NCBI GenBank assembly: GCA_029449245.1
Contig: JANATF010000004.1
Span: 2,790,001 to 2,854,000, forward strand
DNA: 64,000 bases
Source of the DNA: Mortierella alpina
Lineage: Eukaryota > Mortierellomycota > Mortierellomycetes > Mortierellales > Mortierellaceae
Reading direction: 5' to 3'
A program made the position numbers and the translations under genes. Within the stretch, counting starts at the first letter, position 1, and each line of letters begins with the position of its first letter. Shown one piece after another: positions 42,997 through 55,110 of the stretch. The notes beneath the pieces were generated by a model, which was not told the origin of the DNA, ran no database searches, and worked only from the letters and a program-made list of their open reading frames with translations.

Positions 42997-44549
42997 ATGG
43001 CCTACGAACTTCCTCCCATCGGCCATGCGCTCAGTGGAGGTGTCGCTGCTGCCCTCGCCAACGTCGTCATTTACCCTCTGGACATGGCCACGACCCGTGT
43101 CCAGAGTCAGTCGACCAAGGACGGGGCCTCCTGTTCTCTTTCGGCGCACTTGCACGGACGTGACTCTGCTGAGAAGCTGCAACTCCAGCCTATCGAGTTC
43201 ATCAAACGGCCCGACCTCCCAGCCTCAGCCTCCTCCTCGTCTTCCACATCTTCAGCTACCTCGAATGTATCCGTGGGCGAGGATAGCCGCAAGAAAACAA
43301 TCAAAACTATCGTCACCACCACCACCACTACCCGAACACTTGTGTCTTCGTCGTCGTCGTCGTCGTCCCTCCCCGCGAAAAGAGTTCATTACACGTCCGT
43401 TCCCGACGCCATCCGCAAGATCTACGCGACCGAGGGCTTCAGGGCCCTGTATTCGGGTCTTGGATCGGACACGATCGCGACCCTGACCTCGAACTTCGTC
43501 TATTTTTACGTCTACATGGCTCTCCGCCAGCGCAAGGAGCACCGGCGCAAGTCTGGACAGCTATCGACTGTGCAAGAGCTGTTCCTGGGAGCTGAGGCTG
43601 GGATCATCAGTCGGTTCTTCACAGCGCCGATCCACGTCGTGACAACACGACAGCAAGTGATGGGCAAGGATTTGCAAGGATCCGGAGGCAGTATCAGTCC
43701 AGGAGCCGACATCAAAAATCTACAGAGTAAAGTTTCGGCTCGGTCGATCATCAAGGACATTTACGCACAGGATGGAATTACAGGCTTCTGGGCAGGTAAA
43801 AAAAAACAATGCATATCTCTCACACCCATTTTGTTTTTCTTGATGAAAAGTGCTTTGTTGACACGACTGACCCCTCTCTCTCTCCCGCCATCGACGGGGG
43901 GTTTTTTTCAATTAAATAATCTGCAGGGTATGCACCAACCGTCATCCTGTCCATCAACCCCTCGATCACCTACTTTTTGTTCGAGACCATCAAGAGGCTG
44001 CTGGTCGAACGCCAGACCAAAGCCGTGGCAGGAACCAACGCCTCCAAATCCGTCCTGGCCGCGGCCGCCTCCTTGACCTCACTGCAAATCTTCTTTATCA
44101 GCGCGTGCTCAAAGGCCATTGCGTCGTTCCTCACCTACCCATTGATTCTCACAAAGACAAAGCTCCAGACCAAGAAGTCAGATCAGGAGGGAGAGGAAGA
44201 CGAGACAAAGGACAAACAGGAGAACGTTCAAGATCTTGCTACCCTTGGATCAGCAGAACCTGGAACGCCAGCAAGTGCACGTAAGGAAGAATCGGGATTG
44301 GAGGGCGGAGATACCGACGCAATAATGGCAGAAAAGAAGGAGAGAGGATTCAATGGTATTTCAGATGTGATCAGGACTGTGATCAAGGACAAGGGCATCG
44401 CAGGACTCTACACCGGCTGCCAGGGACAGGTCGTCAAAGGCTTCTTCTCCTTTGGATTGATGTACATGATCAAGGATCGCGTCGTCGCATGGATGTTGAC
44501 CCTCTTTCTGGCCATCCACAAGGCTAGAAACCGTGTTACGTCCTCCTAG
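42997..44549 (+). CDS. peroxisomal adenine nucleotide carrier (PMP47/SLC25A17-like)
   Basis: Two exons, 42997-43795 and 43927-44549, encode 473 aa. The first carrier signature is 'Y-P-L-D-M-A-T-T-R', the second 'A-P-I-H-V-V-T-T-R', the third 'Y-P-L-I-L-T-K-T-K'. The junction rebuilds 'F-W-A-G-Y-A-P-T-V-I-L-S-I-N-P-S-I-T-Y-F', the characteristic PMP47 signature, so the likely role is ATP/AMP or CoA exchange across the peroxisomal membrane for beta-oxidation. Two matrix loops are much enlarged: a Ser/Thr-rich insert (about residues 65-130, with an eight-Ser run) and a Glu/Asp/Lys-rich insert (about residues 330-395). These explain the length over the usual ~300-400 residues. Confidence 0.88.
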
Positions 44550-44721
44550 TCTCTCTCTCTTTCTTTTTTTTTCTTTGACGTCCTTTACGAGTACTGTAGA
44601 CATTTCTTTACAAAATACAAATGGAAAATAGGAAACCTTCTATTGTGATAGTAGTTGACACTGCGACGATGGAACGTCTCGACCAGGACCCTGACCAAAA
44701 ATAGGTGCTTCCTGAGCATGT

Positions 44722-47700
44722 TCAGGACACTGGTTCAGGTTGTTGGTCATTTAGAACGGCAGCTTCCTGATCTGACACAGCCGCCGGTGCTTCTAGCGGC
44801 TCTGCATCCGCTTTCACGGGCGAAGAGGGCGCAGAGATCTCTAAGAACGGAGAGTAACACTCTGCAGGCGTCAAGTTGCGCGTCGGGGTCACTGACGACA
44901 AAGACGAGATCGCAGCAGCGTTTTCACCGTTGCTAATGCTGCTGCTGTTCGTTGTCGAAAGCCGCGCCATTGTCGGTCCTGCCATCTCGTTCGAGTCGCC
45001 AAGCGCCTCCTGCAGCTCCTTCTCAATCTCATCCTGGCTCTCCTTGCCCACATCAGTACCCGCGGTCTCGTCGAACATACGGTCACTGCCAGCTCCCCTG
45101 GTCAATGTGGGCGATGCCACGATGGGCGTGACGGGTACGGGCGAAACAATTGGGACCGATCCTGTATCAAGCCTTACCACAACATCCTCCTTCGTCTTCT
45201 TCTCCTCCTCCTCCTCCTCCTCCACATCCGCTACCTTCGCTGCCGCTGCACTGATAGACGGCGACTGCTCTGCCGCTCCTTTAACAGAGTTTGTCGGTGA
45301 CCTTGGGGACTGTGGCGCAACATAGGCATAGACTTCGGGCATTGCCTGATTTGGTTTTGAAGGCTTTGGCGACGTTGAGATGGCGAATGTAGAGGCTGTG
45401 GCGCGAGCCCGTTCCTGCATAATCTTTTTCTTTCGTTCATGCTGATGGATCCGCTGCTGATACTGCTCCTCCGCCTCCCGCTGCGCCTCAACCAGCTCTT
45501 TCTTCTTGGCCTGGAAGAAGCTAGACACGTTCGAAAACATGCCAACAGCCTTCTGACCGAGTGCAGCTGTTGCGGCTGTGGCTGGTCCCAATGTTGATCC
45601 CAACGCCGACACAGGGGATGCGGTTTTCGAAGCTGACCGTGACGATGCTAATGGCTGCGTTGAAGTGGTCGTGCGCGACGAGGATCTGTTGGAAGTGGGT
45701 GGCAAAATTGCATCATTCAAGTCGTCCTCTGGCGTCAATTCTGGATCCGGAACCGATCGTGCTGTGGGCCGCGGTCCTGGATTAGTCGACGCACTGCGGA
45801 TCAGGCCTTTACCACCATCCGAAGAACCTTCTTTTGATCGTGGTGAGTACAATCCAGGTTCAAAGCCGGCGGCTGTTTGTCCCTCCTCTGGTTGCAGCTT
45901 CTCAAACTCCTGCCATACAGAATCTAGTTTTCCGACCAGTTAAAGAGGATGAGAGTCAGTCAACAAAACCTTGGCTTTGCGCCAGCTTCACGCTATGCAC
46001 AAACAGGGCATACTCACTGTAGCTATTCCTCCTCCGCCTTTTCTTTTTCTTCTTACCAAACACGTTTGAGAGTCGCTCCCGGCTTGTCGTCATCGCCCTT
46101 GAAAAAGTCTGCTTCAGCGGCTGCAAATTCTTGTCAATTCCCATGTCCTTGAACTGGCTACGATGGAGAAAGAGGCCGTTCACGCATGATTGTCAGGATC
46201 ATCTGTTTTCAACTTTTGTGCCCACACAGGACCCGCACCGTTCTCGGGTATGATCGTGATACTTACTTTGCAAGTCGCCGCTGGACATGGGCCAGTGAAA
46301 AGTTGCCCTGGCACGGATGACCAGGAGCCACAATCTCATTCAACAACTCCCAATCCACATAGTTATTCCACAGCTGATAGTTCGGTGTTTGTTGCCATGC
46401 CTTGATGAAGTAGATGCCGTAGTCCGCAGTCAAATCTTTGTCCGTAGCGTTTCCAATGCCATCAATGGAGTCGTCGGGTTGTGTAAACTGTGCATGCTTG
46501 ACACTGGACAAGAGGGTCAGAATGTACTCTTCGAATTTGGCACGTAGGTAGTCGTCGCTGCCGGCGTACTCCGTCTGAGCTATAGTTCACCAAATTTTTT
46601 TTGGTTAAGAATTGCACCAGCAGCTAGGCACTTGTTCAAGGAACACTAGTTGCCATGTCACATACCATCATTACTGCCGCTGTCGTTGACAGCTTCGATA
46701 ATCTCATCCATCCACCGGCGATCCGCAGATGTCAGGCTTAGAATGCTCGACAAGGAGTCCTGTATAAATTCGATCGTTCCTGATTCTGACTAAAGCGAGA
46801 TGGCTGTTAGAGCCGCGAAGGAACCTCGGCAATCAATAGATCGACGCGCGTGGTGATTAGCAGTTCTATTTACCTTCACGATAACATCCGCTGCACAATC
46901 GCGATTGTCAAGAAAGATGGCGTTGGTTGTCCCGATAATATAACTCCTTGTCCGTGGGTGCTGAAGGATGTCAATCTGTTGTAGCGGCAGATACGGCTGA
47001 AAAAACGATCCCTATTGTATCACATGGAAATGCCTCTGCTAGTCAGTATCAAAAGTTATAGGCATGGCGGATCAAATAGTGCCTACGCAATACTGGGAGA
47101 CTGACCTCGCCAAAAATGTGTAGTGGAAGACCTAGGTATTTGAACAGCTCCAGCTTATCTGTTGAGTGCGCAGGCGTCTTGGACATGCTCTGCATGTACA
47201 GTTCTTCCGAGTCCAAAAAGGGTGAACCAGAGTCCTGTAATGCCTTAAGCAGTCCTGGGACAAGGGAAATCAGAGAGTACTGGTAGGTGCAAAGGGTTTC
47301 GACGGGGTATCCAAAAAATATGACCTATCGCACACCAAGGAGGAGAAAGGGAGACGAGATCAGCATGAACGTTGATTATGAGCGATAATGCGGTCGACTT
47401 TGGGGCTCAATTCAGCTTACCCTCTTTTCCAGGAGGAGTAATTTCAACAGAACCAACACCTTGTACTTGAATTTTTTGACCAGTTCTCTCAGAGAGGTGC
47501 CTAAGTTGATTGGTAGACAGAAGTGCGTTGGTATCAACAACTGTGCAAGAGGTCCACTAGAAGACCGTCATGCGTTGAAAATTACCCATCAAGAAAGCAG
47601 AGTCCGGTATGCTTTCTGGAACAGTCGCAGCCAAGCTCCCGTAGAATTGCTAAGGATCCAGAGAAAGAAAATGAAGGTATCGCACTGTCAGATGCGCATT

Positions 47701-48555
47701 CCTTGCTCTGTTAAGACTGGAGACTGGAAACAGCATGCTGATCCATGATACCGCAAGAATGTCCGTATGAGTAAAATCGCGTTGCGCGAACCACGCCGCT
47801 GTAACCACTGCCAATCGCTGCCGGAGCACTCCAAAGATCGGCTATGTGTATTTCCAAGAGTAGGCACTATTGCTGTTAGGATGAGCTTCCCGCATTATAG
47901 TTTGCTTGCCCAATGTGAGGCTTTCGTTTCATATGGATCCCTCACAAATCACGACTTACTTGGGTGGCGAGGACAACGACAGCCTTCTGAACTGAGCTGC
48001 GGGTGACATCGTCCGTTTTTACAGCAAGATCCTTGGTGAGGATCTGGCGGTTGCACGATATGCCAAAGAGGGTCTTAGTCGCGTCCTTCCTGTTCTTGAC
48101 CGGCGGTAGGTGAAAGTAGGTGAAGTCCTCGTCACTTTGATGGCTCCCGTCTGTTTGTGTTGACCAATTCCAGGAAGAAGATAATGAGGTTAAGATGCTG
48201 CGCCAAGCTCCCGCGACCTTGTGAATCAGCAGCATGAGAAGATGCGTACCTGGGAGAGCCAAGAAAGGCAGCAGGCTCCATTCCTCAGGCACTTCCAAAC
48301 GACTGAGGACTGTCTGGGGATTCTGGCCGGGGAAGGGAGGGAATGCGTACTCGACGATGGGGCCATGGGCATGGTGGCTATACGGTACAACAGAAGCAGC
48401 AGGAGGAAGGAGAGTCAGGACAGCATGCAGAGTGTGGGTGGTTGCCAAGGGCGGCTAGCATGACAAGAGCGGCCAGCACGACTAGAGCATGCAGTCAACG
48501 GCATGCACGGTTTGGCTTACAATCCCACAACGACAATGTGGAGAATCACGCCCAT
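44722..48555 (-). CDS. AVL9: AVL9 homologue (DENN-related late secretory protein)
   Basis: Twelve exons on the minus strand, all in phase: 48555-48521, 48377-48250, 48150-47960, 47841-47752, 47649-47586, 47500-47421, 47324-47106, 46996-46874, 46789-46666, 46579-46267, 46157-46018, 45923-44722; 902 aa. Exon 1 gives 'M-G-V-I-L-H-I-V-V-V-G-F' and joins 'H-H-A-H-G-P-I-V-E-Y-A-F', the typical Avl9 start; 'L-P-F-L-A-L-P-D-G-S-H', 'F-G-I-S-C-N-R-Q', 'L-L-L-L-E-K-R' and 'G-Y-P-V-E-T-L-C' follow. Yeast Avl9 acts in exit of secretory vesicles from the Golgi, and the fold is DENN-like. The last exon (about 400 residues) is Ser/Pro-rich, with a Lys/Arg run just before it and an acidic run, probably disordered. 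Confidence 0.92.
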
Positions 48556-48942
48556 CCGTGGTTGCCTGGCTGTAAGAAGAGCGAGCGAGAGAAAGTGAGT
48601 GGGGGTGCGAGGGTGCGAGGGTGCGAGAAGGCTTGAACGTCAAAGGAGGCGAGTGGTGGTGCAAGGGGTGGGGAGTGAAGAGAAGCTGGCCGTCCACTGG
48701 AAGAGTGCGGCTGTGTTCGTTTTTTATGGCAGATTGAAGTTGTGGGTGACCGCGTTTTATTCCAAGCCCTTGGGCTTGCCCACACGGTCTGCTTTGCCCT
48801 TGTCCTTGTTCTCCCCGCCGACTCCCTGGATCAGATTCACATTCAGGAACAGGACCACCCCGCACCCGCATCAGCACGCCCTCATTCGCCTCTGCCGCAC
48901 AACCGCTGCAGGACCACCCCCCCCTTTCGTCCCAGGAGAACC
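48556..48942. promoter_or_regulatory. bidirectional promoter of AVL9 and RCC1-like gene
   Basis: 387 bp separate two divergent starts. No TATA box is obvious; (GGGTGCGA)n-like repeats lie near 48603-48628. Confidence 0.5.
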
Positions 48943-51140
48943 ATGTTTGCGTTGCGACCGCACTGCCACAGAGCCATGCGCTCGCTCCGAGTCGGATCAG
49001 CCAGGCCGCCATTCGCACCATCATGGCAAGCTCAACCACAGCACATCCAGGCCCGTCCTATCCTGTCATGGCTATTCAATCCAAAGGAGGAGCCCGTAGT
49101 TCCCAAGCAGCTGAACTTGCTGAGGCTATCAGAACCAGAGTCACGGCTTCTCTTCTGGGACTCTACTTATACCACGCCTCACCTAAAGCCCGAGTTCAAT
49201 GGTACGCTCATTTGCTCCGAGGGGCAACCGTATTTTTTCTATGTACAGCACGCAGGACAGCACATTCAACTACTCTTTTGTTTCCGTATGGATAGAGAGA
49301 ACTGTAACGTCCTTGAGCACAGGGGTAAGTCCAACGTCAAGGATTAGGCTTTCATTGTTCTGACGACGGTCAGTCTCTTACGCACCGACAACTAAAACTT
49401 TGATGAATCTGAACACCTTTTCAGATCGCGCATAGCTGTGCCGTAGTGGATGGCAACGTCCATGTTTGGGGATCCAACTACTACAGCCAGGTAAGTTATT
49501 AATCAAAAAGGCTGTTTGCTGGACAAGTAGCATCCTCTGACCCTAAATCCTTGCGAAAAAACCCAGGTCGGCCTTACAACAGAATCCTTTCACGACGACG
49601 ACTCGGAGGAAATAACAGATGTCCATTTCGTCAACCAGTTGGCGAACGAGGATATTGTTCAAGTTGCGTCAGGTATGCCTTTGATCCGCAACCCTACACC
49701 ATCATGCCGGACGAAGATTATTTGCAAGCAGCACCCTTTTTTCTCAAGGCATAATGATCTTTAACAAGCACCCTTTCTCCGTAATACCTAGGCAACTTTC
49801 ACAACCTCGCCCTATCGAAGACTGGAAAGCTCTGGTCATGGGGATCGGGATGTCTTGGACGCGGCGATGAAATCTACGACTCTCTTCCTCAGCCCGTCGA
49901 GTTTTTTCATGCATTGGGGCGCGACATCAAGCAGATCTTTGCAGCTGGGTAATGGATATGGCTCAAACCTCCAATAGCCAAAGCAAGATGGACAGGCAGG
50001 AGTAAAAAAAGCTGCCGTTCTTTAGGATTATGATACTCACACCTGGATTCACCTCCTTCCACGGTCTCTATAGGAGTTACTCTATGGCTTTGGCAACCCC
50101 TAAAAACGGAACCGACGACGAGCTCTACATCTGGGGCTACATTCCATTTGGAGAAGAAAATGAGTCGGGCCAGGTTGTGCCGTTGATGAAAAAGAGTCTT
50201 CGCCCCCTCCTCGTTACCTCAGTACTCGGATACAACATCTCTCATGTCGCCTGTAGCCCATGGCACTTCACAATTGCAGCAACGCCCGCATCGACTTCTG
50301 ATCAGACAAAACCCGAAAAGCCATTGCTCATGACGTTCGGTCAATATAGCGACGAGTTGCCTCTGGAGAAGCCATACAGCCCATTGTTTCTGGACATACC
50401 ACCCGAAGACGAGTTTTACGATATTAAGCCGTGGAGAACCTTTCGCTCAGTGTCGCCGACCTCGGAATTGGTGATCAAGAAAATGGCGGCCTCCAAGGGT
50501 AAAAAGAACACCAAACAAAAGAGAGCTGGCTCGAACATTTAGGGCGAAAACAGCTCGCGCACATCTTGCTTTAGAGCCTTATGCATTGTTCCAGAGCTGT
50601 GAGCTAACTGGAACCGCATTATTTTTTACTGTACTTGTACTGAACGCGTATGATTTAGGTTGCGACATTGTCTTGATGGAGAACGGGAGTGTTGGTATAA
50701 GCGATCATGAAGACCATGTTGCGCGTCTGATCCACCGGCCACTGGATGAAGAGGTTGTCGATATCGCAGGAGGGTCTTCAGAGGTGATTGCCATTTCAGC
50801 CAAAGGAAGGGTCCACTCCTGGAGTGAATCATCCTCCTTGTCTACAAGCAGCACACCCTCGTTCACCGAAACCTCGGCCATGGCAGATGACAGCCTGCAT
50901 GCGCGTTTCAACGTCAAGGATATGAAACCCTCGGCTCTGCACCCCCTCCTAGACTTTACCAAGGACGAGCAAAAAGCTGAGTCTGAAGTGCTGGCATTCT
51001 TTGATTCTCAATTGCGAGGAGAAAAGCAAAAGCAGACGGTTCGTCTTGTCGAGGCACTATTCGAGTCGTCAAGGTTGGTGGTGGAGAAGCCAGGTCTCTC
51101 AAAATGTGTTGCTCAGTACGACCGCTTCACAATCTGTTGA
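48943..51140 (+). CDS. mitochondrial RCC1-repeat protein (FMP25-like)
   Basis: Seven exons, 48943-49201, 49296-49324, 49425-49490, 49567-49672, 49792-49948, 50074-50498 and 50659-51140, encode 507 aa with consistent phases. The N-terminus is Arg-rich and lacks acidic residues, as in mitochondrial presequences. RCC1 blades are visible: 'H-S-C-A-V-V-D-G-N-V-H-V-W-G-S-N', 'V-A-S-G-N-F-H-N-L-A-L-S-K-T-G-K-L-W-S-W-G' and 'A-A-G-G-S-Y-S-M-A-L'. Yeast Fmp25 has this plan and is tied to complex III assembly. Later blades are diverged; the last 80 residues are helical. Confidence 0.83.
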
Positions 51141-51982
51141 AACTCAAAAAAAAAAAAAAATGGTGAGCAGCGGATTATTATTAAAAGAGCTGTCTTGAGG
51201 CAACGAGGCCACCATTGAACGGGTGTTGGAGTAGTGTGACCATGTTTGTCCTACAGTCCGGCTTGATCCCCTTATAGGGCAGGAAAGATGTCATCCATTA
51301 GCATCCTCTGTGCCGTGATGGAAACCGGGGAAAGAGACATTAGTGATTTTCGTCTCTTTAGAAGAGCGTGACAAGACCGTTGAGCGGCACGTCTCTTCAG
51401 CTAACCATCCCTACCCGTCTTGATGGGCGATTGTTTCGATCTGTATCTTGATGCCTGTGGATGGTGCAGATACAGGAGAGGGTGAGGAGACTACCTCACG
51501 CGTGAGGACTATAACTATGAGATCTGGCCTTGACGGGTGTGCAATCGCCTAAGATCCAGTCTTGCTCAATGGTATTTTTATTCTCTTTATTTTATAGCCC
51601 ATCTTTCCGTGAGCCCCCCCTATTATTTGTTGTTGCGTGAGCCTTCAGCTACAGATCAACCCTATGTCCCGTCCCATGGCGTAACGAGAGGTCTCTCCCT
51701 CCCCCCTCCCTGGTCTTTTTTTGCAGCCGCTTTATGCACAAGAGCAGTTTCTAAAAATCCGCAGGACTGATTGTTACAACTTTACTGTCAGGTCTAAAGA
51801 TATACGGTATGGTACAAATCTAGCCGCTTGCAAGCGCAGCGTCTTGCAGCCTGATTTTTTTTTTGGTTTATTCTTCGATAGATTCTAGTGTGGGGACATG
51901 ATTAATGTGTGGTTCCTTTTTTGATAATAGTAAAAAAATGTGCAGCTTGCAGATGCGGCTCTATTTCCTTGGAAGAGGAAAT
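51141..51982. other. intergenic between convergent genes
   Basis: 842 bp with A/T runs near both 3' ends. I see no gene. Confidence 0.6.
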
Positions 51983-52513
51983 TTAAAGGAGCATCATGGC
52001 AGCCGAGGCAACAAGGGCAGCACCGGTCAAGGCAGGGGCCAAGGCACCGGCGGCGCTCGAGGGCGCCTTACCGCCAGCATCACCGGAGGGAGCAGGGGGA
52101 GCAACAGTTGAACCCTTGGAAACGATCTTGAACTTTCCAGAGTACACAACCTCGGGAACCAAGTTGATGCGGAGAGAGTAGAGAGCGCTGGCGTCACCCT
52201 TGGGGACAGTCCACTCGTTGTTACCGCTGGCCTTTGTGCAGTCGATGGTGGTAGCAAGGCTGACGAAGAAAGCCTTGTTAGAGTCGCTGGCGTTGAGGAG
52301 ATCAACGGTGACGTTGGTAGGGGAGGGAGAGGTCCAGACGGAAGGAGGAGTGCAAGCGATGGTCCAGCTGAAAATCGCCTTGTCGCCCTCGTTGTAGGAG
52401 GATCCCTCACCGATGGGGTTGGTGAAGTAGGTGTGGTCGGTGGGGGTGGCGACCTGGGCGGCGACGGTGGCAGCGAGGGCCACAACGGCGAGAGAAGCAG
52501 ACTTGATGAACAT
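51983..52513 (-). CDS. Kre9/Knh-like GPI-anchored secreted protein
   Basis: A single exon encodes 176 aa. The signal peptide (residues 1-19) ends at Ala-Gln. The Kre9/Knh-like domain is at about 25-135 ('P-I-G-E-G-S-S-Y-N-E-G-D-K-A-I-F-S-W'), with N-glycosylation sites N-V-T and N-A-S and Cys pairs. A Pro/Ala/Gly linker and a hydrophobic C-terminus suggest a GPI signal. Codon use is strongly biased to C/G-ending codons, much more than in the first copy, pointing to high expression. Confidence 0.8.
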   Translation of the reverse strand: MFIKSASLAVVALAATVAAQVATPTDHTYFTNPIGEGSSYNEGDKAIFSWTIACTPPSVWTSPSPTNVTVDLLNASDSNKAFFVSLATTIDCTKASGNNEWTVPKGDASALYSLRINLVPEVVYSGKFKIVSKGSTVAPPAPSGDAGGKAPSSAAGALAPALTGAALVASAAMMLL

Positions 52514-53652
52514 TTTTAGGGATAAGGTGAAGAGGGGGGTTAAAGGAACGGACGGTGGTGAGGGTATGTGAGAGAGATGATGAGGAATGAGATCGAGAAG
52601 AAAAAGAAAAAAAAGAAAAGAGATGAGGGAAGGGACCGGGCCGTTATAAAGGGCCGAGTAATAAAGCCGCTATCAATATCGACCTGATTACAGTCTGTTC
52701 TTAGTGTGCGGTTGGGCGAGCGCGACGCGGTAGTGCAGTGCCCTACAGTACCTGGGATGCTCTCTGTGCCTGAGATGAGAAACGGGTCGTGGAGTTCAAT
52801 ACACGAACTTAAAACGAACAATGGGCACCCAGCCAGCCAATCAGAGTCCGCAGTGGAGATTGAAAGAAAATTCTATTTCTGCACTTTGGGCTACCCACCT
52901 TGGCTCATCTGTGCATGATGTAGTTTGGCCTATTCCACTTGCTTTAGTCTCCTGCCAATACTTAGGAGCACTACTATTTTATTATAGGTGGGTCGTTTGT
53001 GCTCGAGGCAAGGGTGGTACAAGTCGTAGCAGCACGCTATGATGATTGCAATCCTGCTGAAACGTAGACGGACTTTGCAATGTTCATTTGAGAAAGCCCA
53101 GTGGCTCTCGCCAATTGCGCATTCAGTAAAAACAGCCTAAGATAGAGCCATGAGACCAGCTCTCACCCAACCTTACGAATCTGCTACAATCGCGGCGAGA
53201 GACGATTTAGAGCACACGAGCCAGGAATGTGAGCGTGGGGGCGAGGACCTTTCTTTTTCGGTAAAGAAGAACCAGATCCCCCAGAGTCATGCTGGCTGGC
53301 AGTGCTAGAGCGAAGAGTCTCATCTTTTCGGCGGTATAATTTGAATGAGCTTTTCATCAAGACGATGCCATTGCGATCGCCGATTGCTACCTACGATTAC
53401 CTGGTATCAACATTTGCTCTTTGATTTTCGTATGCGTCTGCTCACTAATTATTTATGATATGCGAAGGTCTATGTTTCCTAGCTATTGCCACAGACGACG
53501 CATCGATCTTGACTTGCTACACCTTTGTTACGAGACGAGAGGTATCATGTTTCCAGTAATGGCCATTTTGCTGTGCAAGGTCTAACGAGCCCACCTCTAC
53601 TTCTCACTTCTTGCGCCATTTTATAAGGTCTACCAAGTACATTTCATTGACT

Positions 53653-53845
53653 GATCAGGGCCGGTTCCTGCAGATGTTCGTCGACTAGTGCCGAAATGGT
53701 CGTGATGCGGTGCGACCGGTAAGGTTGGCTTGTCCAGAGCGGGCTCGATCGTCCGAGCCACTTGAATTGCAAATTCAAGAATCTGCAAGATGCGCACTGG
53801 TCAAGGGCATTCGCTCCAAAGTCATTTACAATTTATGATTCAGTT
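53653..53845. repeat. direct repeat A, copy 1
   Basis: 193 nt from GATCAG to GATTCAGT, matching 54318-54510 over the same length at about 85% identity, including TCGACTAGTGCCGAAATGGT and CTCGATCGTCCGAGCCACTT. Confidence 0.85.
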
Positions 53846-54149
53846 CATAAGTTGTTAAATGACTCCAAAGTTGAATGGCCTGATTCCGCAACTCAAAAAG
53901 CGAAGATGAGGAATCCAAGAAACGAGTACCTGGTATGATGCAGCACACTCCCAGGGCTCTAGAACATGCGACGGATCATGAGGCACCAGCAACTCCATTA
54001 ACAAAGTCGCCTTCCAAAGCCGAGGTCAGTTGATTTACGAGATCGCTGTGTGTATGAGAGAGAGAGAGAGAAAGGCCAGGGGAACTCGATGGCGCTCGAT
54101 GGCTACCTGGTGGTCTGGGTAGCGGCGCGAGGCACTCAAGGCGATCTGC

Positions 54150-54245
54150 GAGGACTCTTTGGCGCGCTGCACGGTGTTTCTGCAGCAGTTTATTTCATTC
54201 GCACAGCGCGAAAACCTAAAAAAAAATTAGGCACTGGCTCACTGT
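54150..54245. repeat. direct repeat B, copy 1
   Basis: About 90 nt around GGCGCGCTGCACGGTGT, matching about 54590-54690. Confidence 0.75.
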
Positions 54246-54266
54246 GCCTGCGATGCCTTACACCAG

Positions 54267-54290
54267 CATATGGGCCATATCGCCCATATG
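54267..54290. repeat. 9-bp stem hairpin
   Basis: CATATGGGC at 54267-54275 and GCCCATATG at 54282-54290 are perfect inverted copies around a 6-nt loop. The site lies between repeats B1 and A2. Confidence 0.8.
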
Positions 54291-54317
54291 GCCACCATCC
54301 GCGCTCTCTCATTGGCC

Positions 54318-54510
54318 GATCAGGCCACGATCTTGTAGATGCTCGTCGACTAGTGCCGAAATGGTCCTGGTGCGGTGCGACCGGCATGGTTGGCTTGTCC
54401 AGAGCGAGCTCGATCGTCCGAGCCACTTGAATTCCAAGTTCAAGAATCTACAAGATGCGCACTGGTCATGAGCCTTCGCTCCAAAGACATTTAACAATTT
54501 ATGATTCAGT
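54318..54510. repeat. direct repeat A, copy 2
   Basis: Second copy of the 193-nt repeat at 53653-53845, the same length, mostly substitutions. Confidence 0.85.
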
Positions 54511-54589
54511 CCAAAGGAACCCGCAAAGGTTGATGGTTCAGTTCCTAACTATGGTGCTATTGAGGAGCAGTTCGAGAAAGCCCGATGGA

Positions 54590-54690
54590 TCTCGCGAGCA
54601 CTCTTGGGCGCGCTGCACGGTGTATTTGCAGCAATTCATTTCATTGGCTCAGTGCGCAAACTCAAAAAGCAGGCACCGCGCACTAATAGA
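54590..54690. repeat. direct repeat B, copy 2
   Basis: Second copy of the repeat at 54150-54245. The spacing between A and B differs in the two blocks, so they were not copied as one intact unit or have since had indels. Confidence 0.75.
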
Positions 54691-55110
54691 GGACACGCCG
54701 TACTTTTCTTGCTGTTGGCTTTGGTTGAGTACACAGGACACAGGTACAGTGTGCACATCGTTTGGATGGCCAGGAGGGGTGCACAAAGACACCCCGATAA
54801 CCGACAAGGCCACTACAGATAGATTCCCACGAAAGCCGACAGCCAACATGTTCCATGCCATATTTGCGTGTCTTCGTCGTCAGCGGTTAGCGGTGGCCGC
54901 AACAGCTCGAGCACCTTTGTGCCAGAGGCCCTCGGAGCACTCTTGCCGCCTGTGTTGACAGAATTCCCAGGCGGCTCTGAGATGAACCTTAAACTGTTGC
55001 CAGGGAGTGGTCGACAAATAAATCACTGCCTTGCCCTCTTGCTTCAGACTCCTCTTGCCTCTTGCTTCACCTCCCAGCCTTCCTTCTTTACACCAAACCA
55101 CTTCCCGCAC

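Larger units (their letters stand above)
52514..55110. other. long intergenic region with degenerate direct repeats
   Basis: 2.6 kb between the Kre9-like gene and the ABC transporter. It contains two interleaved pairs of diverged direct repeats and a strong hairpin (listed separately). No gene is supported. Confidence 0.6.

Noticed and set aside
54050-54430. 126-codon frame overlapping the direct repeats
   Set aside because: The open frame is not maintained in the second repeat copy, and the similarity is at DNA level only.
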